Assembly (NCBI GenBank): GCA_001510135.1
Contig: LFER01000066.1
Coordinates: 1-42,988, forward strand
From: Alphaproteobacteria bacterium casp-alpha6
GTDB lineage: Bacteria; Pseudomonadota; Alphaproteobacteria; Rhodobacterales; Rhodobacteraceae
Length of the DNA: 42,988 nt
Reading direction: 5' to 3'
The notes under the pieces are model-generated. The model searched no databases and was not told the origin of the DNA. It saw only the letters and a list, made by a program, of their open reading frames with translations. This document shows, one piece after another, positions 16,522 to 25,217 of this stretch. The number at the start of each line of letters is the position of its first letter. Position 1 is the first letter of the stretch. The translations under genes were made by a program, and so were the position numbers.

Positions 16522-16862
16522 TTAAATGAGTAATTTTGCCTTTCCGTTTCGTTGTACATAGTTTTGCACATAGTTCACAATTGAACCACTAGGATTTTGT
16601 GGGATGGATTGCTTACTACCAAGCATGTCCCGCCTTCACGTTCCAAGAAATAAATGTCGCAGCCAGCAGCATGTTTTCTGGTGTTGCGATATGCCGTGTC
16701 TGGTAGCCGAATTTGGTCAATTGCTGCAACTGTTTCAGGTTCAGCATTGATATCTGAAAACTCACTGCGTGGTCGGATTATGAACAGATCATCTTGCAGC
16801 TCGAATGTGTAATCTGGGATGTGGTTCTTCTCGTTGTTCGTGTCCACGATAGCCTTGACCAT
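16522..16862 (-). pseudogene. Frameshifted C-terminal remnant of a plasmid replication-initiator-like protein
   Basis: From ATG 16862 the frame encodes MVKAIVDTNN, IPDYTFELQDDLFIIRPR and HAAGCDIYFLERE. At 16634/16635 the frame is lost; restoring one T (GAAGGCGGG to GAATGGCGGG) gives EWRDMLGSKQSIPQNPSGSI, NYVQNYVQRNGKA and a TAA at 16522. The 'GxDxYxLExEWR...P.NP.G' ending is typical of the C-terminus of alphaproteobacterial plasmid replication initiators (RPA type) as I recall them. The frame continues upstream as IPVRRM into the IS6 fragment boundary, so the 5' part of the gene was lost there. Confidence 0.5.
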
Positions 16863-16931
16863 GCGGCGAACCGGTATTGTCAGATTAAACGAGCTTTGAG
16901 CGAAAAGTAGCCTCGCTCTAGGGGCTGCACC

Positions 16932-17336
16932 ATGACAGAGCACAGCCCATTTCGTTACTTCAAAACCAGCCCCGAGATCATCCGCCTTGCGGTAATGATG
17001 TATATCCGGTTTCCACTTTTCCTACGTAATGTGGAGGACCTTCTACACGAACGCGGGATCGACATCAGCCAGGAAACAGTCCGGTTTTGGTGGAATAGAT
17101 TGGGCCCACTGATGGCAGAGGAGATTAAACAAAAACCCATTCTGCAATTACGAACTTATTCTAAACGGAAATGGCACATAGATGAGGTCTTCGTGAAAAT
17201 AAAAGGTGACCGTCATTACCTTTGGTGGGCACTCGATTATGAGGGCGCGTTGCTGGAAAACTTACACAAACCATTCCGAAAAAAGGAGCGCGCGACGCTG
17301 CTCTTACTGAGTGACGTTCTCTTATCGCCTTGTTGA
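16932..17336 (+). mobile_element. IS6-family transposase, 5' fragment
   Basis: 134 codons. The first about 100 residues are a clean IS6-family N-terminus: FRYFKTSPEIIRLAVMMYIR, NVEDLLHERGIDISQETVRF, WWNRLGP, KWHIDEVFVKIKGDRHYLWW (the first catalytic Asp is in HIDE) and ALDYEG. After that the sequence degenerates and stops at 17336, less than 60% of the usual about 230 residues; the second Asp and Glu are missing. Non-functional. Same orientation as the 3' remnant at 15266-15436, but located downstream of it. Confidence 0.85.
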
Positions 17337-17513
17337 ATGCACACTTTTCCGGCATCTGATGCTTGAGCCGGTTTGTCTAACGGCACCACTTGGAGGCTCA
17401 GGTGAAGGTCAAATCTGCAAAGTAATATTTGTTCTACTTTCTTGTTTTTTATGTTGAAAATTCCATTGGGTTTCCCAGGGTAATTCGACGTAAGTTCTGA
17501 GTGGTAATCTGTG

Positions 17514-17993
17514 ATGACAAAAAAAAATTTTAAATTTTGTAGTCTGATTGGCGCAATGATGTTTGCAAGCTTTGGCAATCCAAACGCAAATCAAGTGTCA
17601 AAAGAAGCTTTGGAATTTGTAATCCTCGGCGACACTCAAAATCAATTTATTAAGGACGTTAACTTTAAAGGGTGCCCGTCCGAAATTGTAATAGATTCAA
17701 TTTTGTTTGGCTGGATCACAGTGTGAAACGATTGGGACGAAGCAATCTGGAACTCAAAGGAATACGTCATCAATGATCAAGGTAAATGGGAATTAAGACT
17801 TGCCTGTCGTGATGTTTGTTCGACGTTTTCGGGAGACGAGGGAGTAACAGGATTATTATCACTTGGAGCGGTTTTAAGCGGTATTGATCTAAGTCGTACG
17901 ATTTCACTTGAAATTTCAGCATCAACGGCACGCGTGGATAAAGCCTTGGATGACATAAGGCGTCAATGTCCCGGCGTAAAAAGTAAATATTAG
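17514..17993 (+). pseudogene. Secreted hypothetical protein gene interrupted by in-frame TGA
   Basis: ATG 17514 starts a protein with a basic N-terminus, a hydrophobic core (FCSLIGAMMFASFG) and a probable signal-peptide cleavage near PNANQ. The frame stops at TGA 17724-17726, yet stays open in the same frame for another 88 codons to TAG 17991: NDWDEAIWNSKEYVINDQGK, ELRLACRDVCSTFSGDEG, LSGIDLSRTISLEISASTAR and VDKALDDIRRQCPG. The second half has coding-like composition and paired cysteines, so the ancestral gene was about 159 codons. Family not recognised. TGA may be a recent nonsense mutation. Confidence 0.6.
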
Positions 17994-18652
17994 GACAATG
18001 CCGTATGAAGCTTAAACCTTTGTTTCTGCGAAAGGCAGGTCAGGATCGTCTTCGCTTTTTATAAAGAGGGCATTTTGCGTTGAAATGAGTAAAGGAGTAG
18101 CGTCACTCGGTCTGTATTCTGCTCCAGAATTTCACTCTTCTACCGGCTATCGACCTAAAGTTGCATCGTATCTCTGGTGGAACAACAGCAATTAAGAAAT
18201 CTGGCTTTATTGTACTAAATTGAAAGAGTGTAAGTAAGAAGCTCCATCTGGCTGGGCCTAGGTGGTATAGTCCTTTATTACAACGTTGGAGGTGCTGTAA
18301 GATCGGTATCAGAGCTTGCTTGGATAGCTATAATAATTTGGAAAAAACCTTATCCCGAATTTCAGTCTTTACGGAAAAATGCGTATCCGTCTGCCAGCGC
18401 CAAAATATTGATTGTGTATGCTCGGACAAAAATTTTCGGCAATGTCAATTAGGACTAAAAACAATAACCTCGCATCATTTTCGATGAAATTCGACCAACC
18501 GAGAAGACCTCTGTAAAACAAGCGTTTAATTTCCATTATTCGAAAGGAATATTTTTCCGCTACAGGCAACCTGCGAGGTCAAAAAACTTATTGATAATCG
18601 TCAGAACATTGGTCATGCACATGGACCGCACCTTCTATCGTGGAATGATTTT
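17994..18652. other. AT-rich gene-poor stretch with decayed reading frames
   Basis: No intact gene. A start-less open frame on the plus strand from about 18222 to the TAG at 18450-18452 reads IWLGLGGIVLYYNVGGAVRS, a hydrophobic SELAWIAIIIWKKP, and NAYPSASAKILIVYARTKIF, suggesting the end of a lost membrane protein. The rest shows no recognisable coding or RNA structure. It joins the decayed IS/plasmid strip to the intact sulfur-transporter gene. Confidence 0.35.
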
Positions 18653-19723
18653 ATGTTCGAAGAACTGGGTTTTGAAAGTCTAAGCGCAGCACGTGCAAGT
18701 CTGTCTTTTGCAATCGGGCTTGGTATATTGTTTGGCATATTCAGTGAACGGTTGAAATTTTGCTTTCGCCGCGCCCTGATTGGCGAGGATCGCAGACAGG
18801 CCGCGGGGATTTGGGCGATGGCGGTGCTGATAGCTGTTCTGGGCACTCAGTACTTTGTCGCAATTGATGTAATCTCCTTTGACGATCATCGGTTTATGAA
18901 CAATTTTTCGTTAGCAGAGGCTGTCTTGGGCGGTCTTGCATTCGGAGCGGGCATGGTTTTGACCCGCGGTTGTGTTGGGCGATTGACAGTGCTGGCGTCT
19001 ACTGGGAACCTTCGCGCTGTCACCGCCCTCCTGATATTTGCGATTACTGCTCACGCAGTGTTGAAAGGCGCCTTTGCGCCTGTGCGAACCACTTTGTCCA
19101 GCGTTGGTCCCACATTTGATGCGGTTTCGTTGGCGTCGGTCATCGGCAGCGAAGTGAGCCTTTTGGCAATTGCTGCTGTGAGCGGAGTAATCATCTGGAA
19201 GAGCGGGGTGTCACTGATCAGTCTTCTCGGAGCCGCCCTTATCGGTGCGCTTGTTGCGATAGGCTGGGTTGGGACCGGATTTGTCCTATTTGATGACTTT
19301 GATCCAATTGCATTCGAAAGCATCGCGTTTACGTCACCTTGGACTGACAGTATTTTCTGGACATTGGCAGCAACCGCCGTGGAAGCAAAGTTTGGCGTTG
19401 GGTTGGTCGCAGGCGTTGTTTCAGGGGCATTTCTATCCGCCGCCCTGTCACGCCGTTTGTCGTGGCAGAGCTTTGACGGGCCTTCGCATTTTGGGCGCGT
19501 TGCGCTTGGGGCAGGGTTAATGGGGATCGGTGGGGTGCTGGCAGGCGGGTGTACGATTGGCGCGGGCCTATCAGGCTTTTCAAGCCTGAGTATTTTCCCA
19601 ATAATTTCCCTGTTTTCCATTGCGATAGGTGCCTTGGTCACTCATAGAATGGTAGATGCGAAGAAAACGGGGTTGGCCTACGTTCAAACGGGTTCCAAAA
19701 TACATACACAGCCGGCAGAGTGA
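18653..19723 (+). CDS. YeeE/YedE-family (TsuA-like) sulfur-compound transporter
   Basis: 356-residue inner-membrane protein with about nine to ten hydrophobic segments. Two family motifs with the conserved cysteines are present: GAGMVLTRGCVGR (about 99-111) and GGVLAGGCTIGAGLSG (about 300-315). In characterised homologues these cysteines relay thiosulfate through the membrane. Full length for the family. The start ATG at 18653 has only a weak GGA upstream. No TusA-like or sulfur-oxidation partner lies next to it, so the exact sulfur species is open. Confidence 0.87.
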   Translation: MFEELGFESLSAARASLSFAIGLGILFGIFSERLKFCFRRALIGEDRRQAAGIWAMAVLIAVLGTQYFVAIDVISFDDHRFMNNFSLAEAVLGGLAFGAGMVLTRGCVGRLTVLASTGNLRAVTALLIFAITAHAVLKGAFAPVRTTLSSVGPTFDAVSLASVIGSEVSLLAIAAVSGVIIWKSGVSLISLLGAALIGALVAIGWVGTGFVLFDDFDPIAFESIAFTSPWTDSIFWTLAATAVEAKFGVGLVAGVVSGAFLSAALSRRLSWQSFDGPSHFGRVALGAGLMGIGGVLAGGCTIGAGLSGFSSLSIFPIISLFSIAIGALVTHRMVDAKKTGLAYVQTGSKIHTQPAE

Positions 19724-19977
19724 TAGGTGAACCTCATCCGTGCAAAGTTGGTAAGCTTAGTGAACATTTGTTTTCTGGAGAAATATCCCAGGAGATACGT
19801 TAGCGAGCGTCTGAGACATCACAAATCAGCTTAGACGAGATTTAAATTCCTCTATAATGGCCTGCACCGACCCGATGGTGTCCTGCGTTTATATCACAAG
19901 GCTATGAAACGTGCTTGTCACCCTGCAAGCAAATGTGTTTGGCTGACGTAACGATCACTGCGTTTTGGAGTTTTAGG

Positions 19978-21273
19978 ATGAACTTGGCCCGCCTCGCACA
20001 AGAAGCCGCCGAAAAGAGAACCCCAGTACGGGTCGGTCTGATCGGAGCAGGAAAATTTGGCTCAATGTTCCTAAGTCAGGTGCCCACGATAAAAGGCCTC
20101 GAGATATCAGCAATCTCTGATCTGGAATATGACCGTATGCAAAACGCCTTCCGTTCAGTTGGCTGGGATGACGCGCGGATTGCTGCGACGGCATTTGAAC
20201 CAGATGGGGCTGAGCTCGCCAAGCGCGACGATGTAGATGTGGTGATCGAGGCCACTGGAAACCCCCGTGCAGGTATCATCCATGCTGAAGAAGCGATTGC
20301 GGCAGGTAAACATGTCGTGATGGTGAATGTTGAAGCCGACGCAATGGTAGGACCGATTCTGGCAAAAAAAGCCAAGAAAGCCGGCGTGTGTTATTCAATG
20401 GCTTACGGAGATCAGCCGGCACTCATTTCGGAAATGGTTGATTGGGCGCGCGCCGCTGGGTTCCGTGTAACGGCTGCCGGTAAAGGAACAAAATATTTAC
20501 CTATCTATCACAATGTTACACCGGATGACGTTTGGGTTCACTATGGGCTGAGCGCAGAAGAAGCGCGTAATGCGGGTATGAATCCGCAGATGTTTAATTC
20601 CTTCCTTGATGGCACGAAAAGTGCGATTGAAATGGTGGCCGTGGCAAATTCTTGTGGTCTAGATGTGCCGTCTGATGGCCTTTCTTTCCCGCCTTGTGGT
20701 GTTGATGATCTCGCCCATATCTTGCGCCCAAGAGACCTCGGCGGACAACTGGAAGGCCATGGTATGGTTGAAACCATATCTTCTCTCGAACGGGACGGCC
20801 GATCGGTTTTTCGCGACTTAAGGTGGGGTGTTTATGTGGTCCTAGAGGCCCCGAATGAATATGCGGCGGCTTGTTTCAAACAATATGGGCTACCGACTGA
20901 TCACACCGGACGGTTTGCGGCGATGTACAAACCGTTTCATCTCATTGGACTTGAGCTTTCTATTTCAGCTCTCAGTGTTGCATTGCGTCAAGAGCCGACC
21001 GGGCAAGCGCAAGAAATGCGCGGTACTGTGGCTTCGGTGGCGAAAAAGGACATGAAAGCCGGAGAGATGCTTGATGGTGAGGGCGGTTACACAGTCTGGG
21101 GAAAGGCACTTCCCTTTGCCACTGCGCGTGAGACGCTCCCGATCGGTTTGGCGCACGGCATAACGCTGCGGCGCGATATAAAGGCAGGAACAATTTTACG
21201 CTTGGAAGATGTCAATTTATTAAGTGACAAGGCGACGTCAATGTATCGTGAAGCGATTGGTGGTCAATCGTGA
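19978..21273 (+). CDS. SAF-domain homoserine-dehydrogenase-like oxidoreductase (COG4091 type)
   Basis: 431 residues. N-terminal NAD(P)-binding fold with VGLIGAGKFGSMF (about 20-32), VVIEATGNP and HVVMVNVEADAM; middle part with MAYGDQPALI, GKGTKYLP and SFLDGTKSAIEM; C-terminal SAF domain from about 345 (GTVASVAKKDMKAGEMLDGE, LPIGLAHGITLRRDIKAGT). This combination defines the predicted-homoserine-dehydrogenase/SAF group, whose members act in sugar-acid or amino-acid side pathways. ATG 19978 is preferred: a GGAG site lies 7 bases upstream and homologues start at the equivalent point, while an upstream in-frame ATG adds 21 unlike residues. Role not fixed by context. Confidence 0.85.
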   Translation: MNLARLAQEAAEKRTPVRVGLIGAGKFGSMFLSQVPTIKGLEISAISDLEYDRMQNAFRSVGWDDARIAATAFEPDGAELAKRDDVDVVIEATGNPRAGIIHAEEAIAAGKHVVMVNVEADAMVGPILAKKAKKAGVCYSMAYGDQPALISEMVDWARAAGFRVTAAGKGTKYLPIYHNVTPDDVWVHYGLSAEEARNAGMNPQMFNSFLDGTKSAIEMVAVANSCGLDVPSDGLSFPPCGVDDLAHILRPRDLGGQLEGHGMVETISSLERDGRSVFRDLRWGVYVVLEAPNEYAAACFKQYGLPTDHTGRFAAMYKPFHLIGLELSISALSVALRQEPTGQAQEMRGTVASVAKKDMKAGEMLDGEGGYTVWGKALPFATARETLPIGLAHGITLRRDIKAGTILRLEDVNLLSDKATSMYREAIGGQS

Positions 21274-21562
21274 CGTTATATTTCATAAATTCCAATCTCT
21301 TTTTTGGGTTTTTGAATGTTGACCTGTGTTCGTTCCCCTCGACATAGACGAATTGCTGCTGACGTCCTTTCGATTTAATCTTTCAAACATTTCGACCAGC
21401 ACAGCTGCTCTCATCAGCCTATAGCGGCATCTGATGGGTTCAGCGGGTTTGTGCGGCGCAAGACCTGTCGTGAAAATGTCTCAAAGCTTTTTTAAAGCAT
21501 TGCCACAAAGCTCTGTTAGTGCTCTCTTTCCCGTTAAACAGTATAGGGAGGGAAAGCTTCTG

Positions 21563-22303
21563 ATGACCTATTCAATCGTCGCAAAACTGCCTGAGACAAA
21601 TCAAATTGGCGTAGCGGTGGCGAGCAGGTTTTTTGCCTGTGGGGCACTCGTCCCCTATATTACCCAAGACACGGTTGTCGCTTCACAAGCATTCGTGAAT
21701 CCGCTTTGGGGGAGCCGAAGCCTAGACTTGCTGCAGCGGGACATTCCTTTTGAAAAAGTATTATCGATTTTAAAAGAAGAGGATCGCGCAAGAGAGACGC
21801 GGCAGTTCCATGGGATATCCAAGTCTGGAGAAATCGTTCAGCATACGGGTGTGCACTGTGAGACTTGGGCGGGGCACATCAAAGGGGAAAATGTTTCAGT
21901 TGCCGGCAACATGTTAACCGGTCCCGAGGTGATAGAAGAAACACTGAATGCTTGGCATGCAAATCCGAATATCGAATTTGCCGAGCGGCTTCTTCTCGCG
22001 ATGGAGGCTGGAGAGGCCGCCGGCGGTGATAAAAGAGGGAAACAGGCCGCCGCAATTAAGATCCATCACGGGCAACCGTATCCAGATTTGGATTTGCGGG
22101 TGGATGATCATGCTGATCCGTTGCGTGAACTTCGCCGGTTACTGCGTGTCGCGGATGAGAGATACACAATTTTCAAAACGGCATTGCCCACAACCGATAA
22201 CTTTTCCGGTATGATTGATCGCCGACCTCTTGACCAAGCTATCGCGGAAGCAGACGAAGAAAGACGGCAGAAGGGATATGTCAGCCCCTCTTACGCAACC
22301 TGA
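21563..22303 (+). CDS. DUF1028 (Ntn-hydrolase-like) family protein
   Basis: 246 residues beginning MTYSIVAKLPETNQIGVAVA, the DUF1028 start, with SRFFACGALVPYITQDTVVA, a GNMLTGPEV segment and AGGDKRGKQAAAI, then a C-terminal PDLDLRVDDHADPLRELRRL. The fold is Ntn-hydrolase-like; activity is unproved. A GGGAGGG site lies 10 bases upstream of ATG 21563; the frame extends 43 codons upstream without homologous character. The gamma-glutamyltransferase starts 10 bases after its TGA, and this pairing with another Ntn-hydrolase suggests joint amide/peptide catabolism. Confidence 0.88.
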   Translation: MTYSIVAKLPETNQIGVAVASRFFACGALVPYITQDTVVASQAFVNPLWGSRSLDLLQRDIPFEKVLSILKEEDRARETRQFHGISKSGEIVQHTGVHCETWAGHIKGENVSVAGNMLTGPEVIEETLNAWHANPNIEFAERLLLAMEAGEAAGGDKRGKQAAAIKIHHGQPYPDLDLRVDDHADPLRELRRLLRVADERYTIFKTALPTTDNFSGMIDRRPLDQAIAEADEERRQKGYVSPSYAT

Positions 22304-22313
22304 GGATCAAAAG

Positions 22314-23909
22314 ATGAAAATCAACAACCACCACCATTATCCCTCTCGCCGGTCACCAGTTATCGCCGGTAATATGGTTGCAGCCAGTCAGCCCTTGGCA
22401 GTTCAGGCAGGGTTGCAAATGTATCACAAGGGTGGAAACGCGGTTGATGCCGCACTTGCAACAGCAATTATGCTCACGCTTGTTGAACCGACGGGATGTG
22501 GACTTGGATCGGATGCCTTCGCTATCATTTGGGATGGAACGCAGCTGCATGGCCTGAATGCGTCAGGGCGGTCCCCGTCCGGCTGGACTTATGAGCGTTT
22601 TGAAAAACGCGGTGGCATTCCGTTTCGTGGGTGGGAAAGCGTCACTGTGCCGGGTGCAGTCGGTGGATGGGCCGAAATATCTAGAAAATTTGGTAAACTG
22701 CCCTTTGAAACGCTCTTTGAAGCGGCGATCAAATATGCATCTGATGGTTTTGCTGTCTCCCCCGTAATTTCACATCTCTGGGCAAGAGGGGGCGCAGAAT
22801 TGAAAGATCAACCCGGATTTGCGCAGAATTTCCTGCAGCAGGGAACAGCGCCAAGTGCGGGCGCGCTCTATCGTAATCCTTATCTGGCAAAAACCTATGA
22901 ACGGATCGCAGAAACCAAGGGGCGCGCGTTTTACGAAGGGGATCTGGCCGATCGAATAGAGGGGTTTGCCATCCAGCATGATGCTGCGCTGCGCGTTTCT
23001 GATCTTGCAAATTTCAAACCGGAATGGTGTGGAACATTGAAAAATAATTTTGATGATTTCGATTTGCATGAGATTCCACCGAACGGACAAGGCATTGCCG
23101 CCTTGATCGCTCTTGGCATTCTAAGACACACCCCAATCCGTGATCTGGATGGAGATGATCCAATGGCTCTTCACTTTCAGATTGAAGCGATGAAATTGGC
23201 CTTGCGTGATGCGGAATATTACGTTGCAGACTTGGACTATATGACGCCTGTAACACCGTCACACTTACTGAACGATGAGTATCATTTGGAAAGAGCAAAA
23301 CTGATAGATCCGAATAAAGCGACAGATTTCAAAGCGGGGGCGCCCAAAGTCGGCGGGACAGTATATCTCTCTACCGCAGATGAAAACGGCATGATGGTTT
23401 CTTTCATTCAATCGAATTATGCGGGATTTGGATCTGGGGTTTGCGTGCCAGAAACGGGTATCCATTTGCAAAACCGAGGAGCCGGATTTTCCATGGATCG
23501 AATGAGCCCTAATGTTGTTGGACCTTCAAAAAAACCCTTTCATACGATTATCCCCGCCTTTCTGATGCAGGGCAACGATCCATTGATGAGTTTTGGTGTT
23601 ATGGGCGGACCGATGCAGGCGCAGGGTCATGTGCAAATGGCACTTCGAACGCAGCTTTGGAAACAGGATCCCCAAATGGCGATAGATGCGCCTCGCTGGC
23701 GGGTCACGACCGGAGTCGAAGTGGCCTGTGAGACCAGTATGGATCCTAACATTCTGGAAAGGCTCGAAGAAATGGGGCATCGGGTTGTTCTGGAGGCCCC
23801 TGATAATGCGTTCGGGTTCGGCGGCGCACAGCTCATCTTAAAAACGGAAAATGGTCTCTATATGGGAGGATCTGAGTCACGGAAAGACGGCTATGTTGGC
23901 GGCATTTAA
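22314..23909 (+). CDS. Gamma-glutamyltransferase-family protein, no signal peptide
   Basis: 531 residues. Family landmarks: VAASQPLAVQAGLQMYHKGG, NAVDAALATAIMLTLVEP, GCGLGSDAF, PSGWTYERF, SVTVPGAVGGW, and the autoprocessing site GGTVYLSTADENG with the candidate nucleophile Thr (near residue 358), then SFIQSNYAGFGSGV and MSFGVMGGPMQAQGHVQ. The enzyme self-cleaves into two subunits and transfers or hydrolyses gamma-glutamyl groups. ATG 22314 has a GAGG site 8-9 bases upstream. No N-terminal signal is seen, so it is probably cytoplasmic, unlike periplasmic glutathione hydrolases. Coupled to DUF1028. Confidence 0.92.
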   Translation: MKINNHHHYPSRRSPVIAGNMVAASQPLAVQAGLQMYHKGGNAVDAALATAIMLTLVEPTGCGLGSDAFAIIWDGTQLHGLNASGRSPSGWTYERFEKRGGIPFRGWESVTVPGAVGGWAEISRKFGKLPFETLFEAAIKYASDGFAVSPVISHLWARGGAELKDQPGFAQNFLQQGTAPSAGALYRNPYLAKTYERIAETKGRAFYEGDLADRIEGFAIQHDAALRVSDLANFKPEWCGTLKNNFDDFDLHEIPPNGQGIAALIALGILRHTPIRDLDGDDPMALHFQIEAMKLALRDAEYYVADLDYMTPVTPSHLLNDEYHLERAKLIDPNKATDFKAGAPKVGGTVYLSTADENGMMVSFIQSNYAGFGSGVCVPETGIHLQNRGAGFSMDRMSPNVVGPSKKPFHTIIPAFLMQGNDPLMSFGVMGGPMQAQGHVQMALRTQLWKQDPQMAIDAPRWRVTTGVEVACETSMDPNILERLEEMGHRVVLEAPDNAFGFGGAQLILKTENGLYMGGSESRKDGYVGGI

Positions 23910-24212
23910 CGGCCCTACGGTTTTAAAGATATGGATGCTGCAAACCTTCAGCATTCTTTAAAAAGCGAGCCAACGATTTCATAGACAAATATGAGATTTT
24001 CCTTGAGGATCGGCCAATGTGAGGAACCAAGGCCGTCAAAAAGTGCAGATATCCAAGACAATAAAGGATCCATAAATGGTGTCTTCCACGTTGAGGGGTG
24101 CTGATTGCGCAAGACCCTAGACGGCGAATGTCAATCATGCCAAGGTTACCCGAGAGGCAGGAACCCAAACTGCGTTTTATGGCTTTCTTGGACCGGTGAA
24201 ATGTAGGCGATC
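23910..24212. other. Intergenic stretch with a possible decayed minus-strand gene tail
   Basis: No intact gene. On the minus strand a start-less frame, open from about 24130 to TGA at 23948, reads NQHPSTWKTPFMDPLLSWIS and HWPILKENLIFVYEIVGSLF, which looks protein-like. An adjacent frame just upstream reads NLGMIDIRRLG. It may be the frameshifted end of a lost gene. No terminator or promoter could be called. Confidence 0.3.
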
Positions 24213-25130
24213 ATGAAAAGCCAGAACTATATTACTCAAGCCGCAAGCGCATTCTGGAAAAACAAAACGCCTGTCATGCGCGGGATAGCTTTGATGTGTT
24301 TGTCCACTCTCGCTTTCGCAATCATGCATGGGTTGGTACGGTTTGTCTCAGAAGTCCTGCATCCTTTTCAAATAGCCTTCTTCCGTAATGTTTTTGGCTT
24401 GGCGTTTCTTTTACCACTCCTGCTGCGTTCCAAATTTGCAATACTTCGCACCAATCAAATCGGATTACACGCATTAAGGGGCGTAATCAATATCGCAGCG
24501 ATGTTGATGTTTTTCACCGCGCTGTCGATAACGCCTCTTGCAAAAATTACCGCGCTAAGTTTCACGGCACCTATCTTCATGGCTGTTCTCGCAGTCTTGG
24601 TCTTAGGCGAACGGTTTCGCATCTACAGATGGGGTGCCATTTTATCCGGCTTTTTGGGTATGTTAATAATCTTACGCCCCGGCCTTATTTCAATCGACAC
24701 AGGCGCACTTTTAACCACCGCTTCAGCAGCGCTTTGGGCTGTGGCAATGATCATTATCAAGATCCAGTCGCGAACAGAGTCTAGTGTAACTATTGTTGCC
24801 TACATGGGAATTTTTTTAGGCCTTTTCTCACTTTTGCCCGCGATATGGGTCTGGCAACCATTTGGAATTCAGACACTGGGTTGGCTGGCGTTAATCGGTT
24901 TATCCGGCACTATTGCGCAAATGGCGATAAGCCAATCCCTTAAGGAAACCGATCCAACGGCCACCATGCCTTTTGATTTTCTAAAACTTATCTGGACTGC
25001 AATGATCGGGGCGTGGTTCTTTGCAGAGATCCCAGATATATTTACATGGATTGGGGCTACGGTCATATTTTTATCCGGATTTTTCATTGCATTGCGTGAA
25101 CGACGCGCAAGCAGTTCCGTTTCTCAATAA
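24213..25130 (+). CDS. EamA/DMT-superfamily transporter
   Basis: 305 residues with about ten membrane segments arranged as two EamA repeats (repeat 1 about 25-155, repeat 2 about 165-295). Typical features: a helix-1 LCLSTLAFAIMHGLVRFVSE, FQIAFFRNVFGLAFLLPL, and the repeat-ending APIFMAVLAVLVLGERFRI followed by RWGAILSGFLGMLIILRPG. Probably an inner-membrane exporter of a small metabolite or amino acid. Ends convergent with another EamA gene. Confidence 0.9.
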   Translation: MKSQNYITQAASAFWKNKTPVMRGIALMCLSTLAFAIMHGLVRFVSEVLHPFQIAFFRNVFGLAFLLPLLLRSKFAILRTNQIGLHALRGVINIAAMLMFFTALSITPLAKITALSFTAPIFMAVLAVLVLGERFRIYRWGAILSGFLGMLIILRPGLISIDTGALLTTASAALWAVAMIIIKIQSRTESSVTIVAYMGIFLGLFSLLPAIWVWQPFGIQTLGWLALIGLSGTIAQMAISQSLKETDPTATMPFDFLKLIWTAMIGAWFFAEIPDIFTWIGATVIFLSGFFIALRERRASSSVSQ

Positions 25131-25217
25131 CCCGATCAAGGGGCCAAGCTCGGGCATGCGCTGGATGTTTCTTGTCAAAGGATCTTTTGATCTACAATTG
25201 CAGCATCCAAGCACAAG

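Noticed and set aside
15436-16931. Intact composite transposon
   Set aside because: Both flanking transposase fragments are truncated and no terminal inverted repeats or target duplications could be identified.
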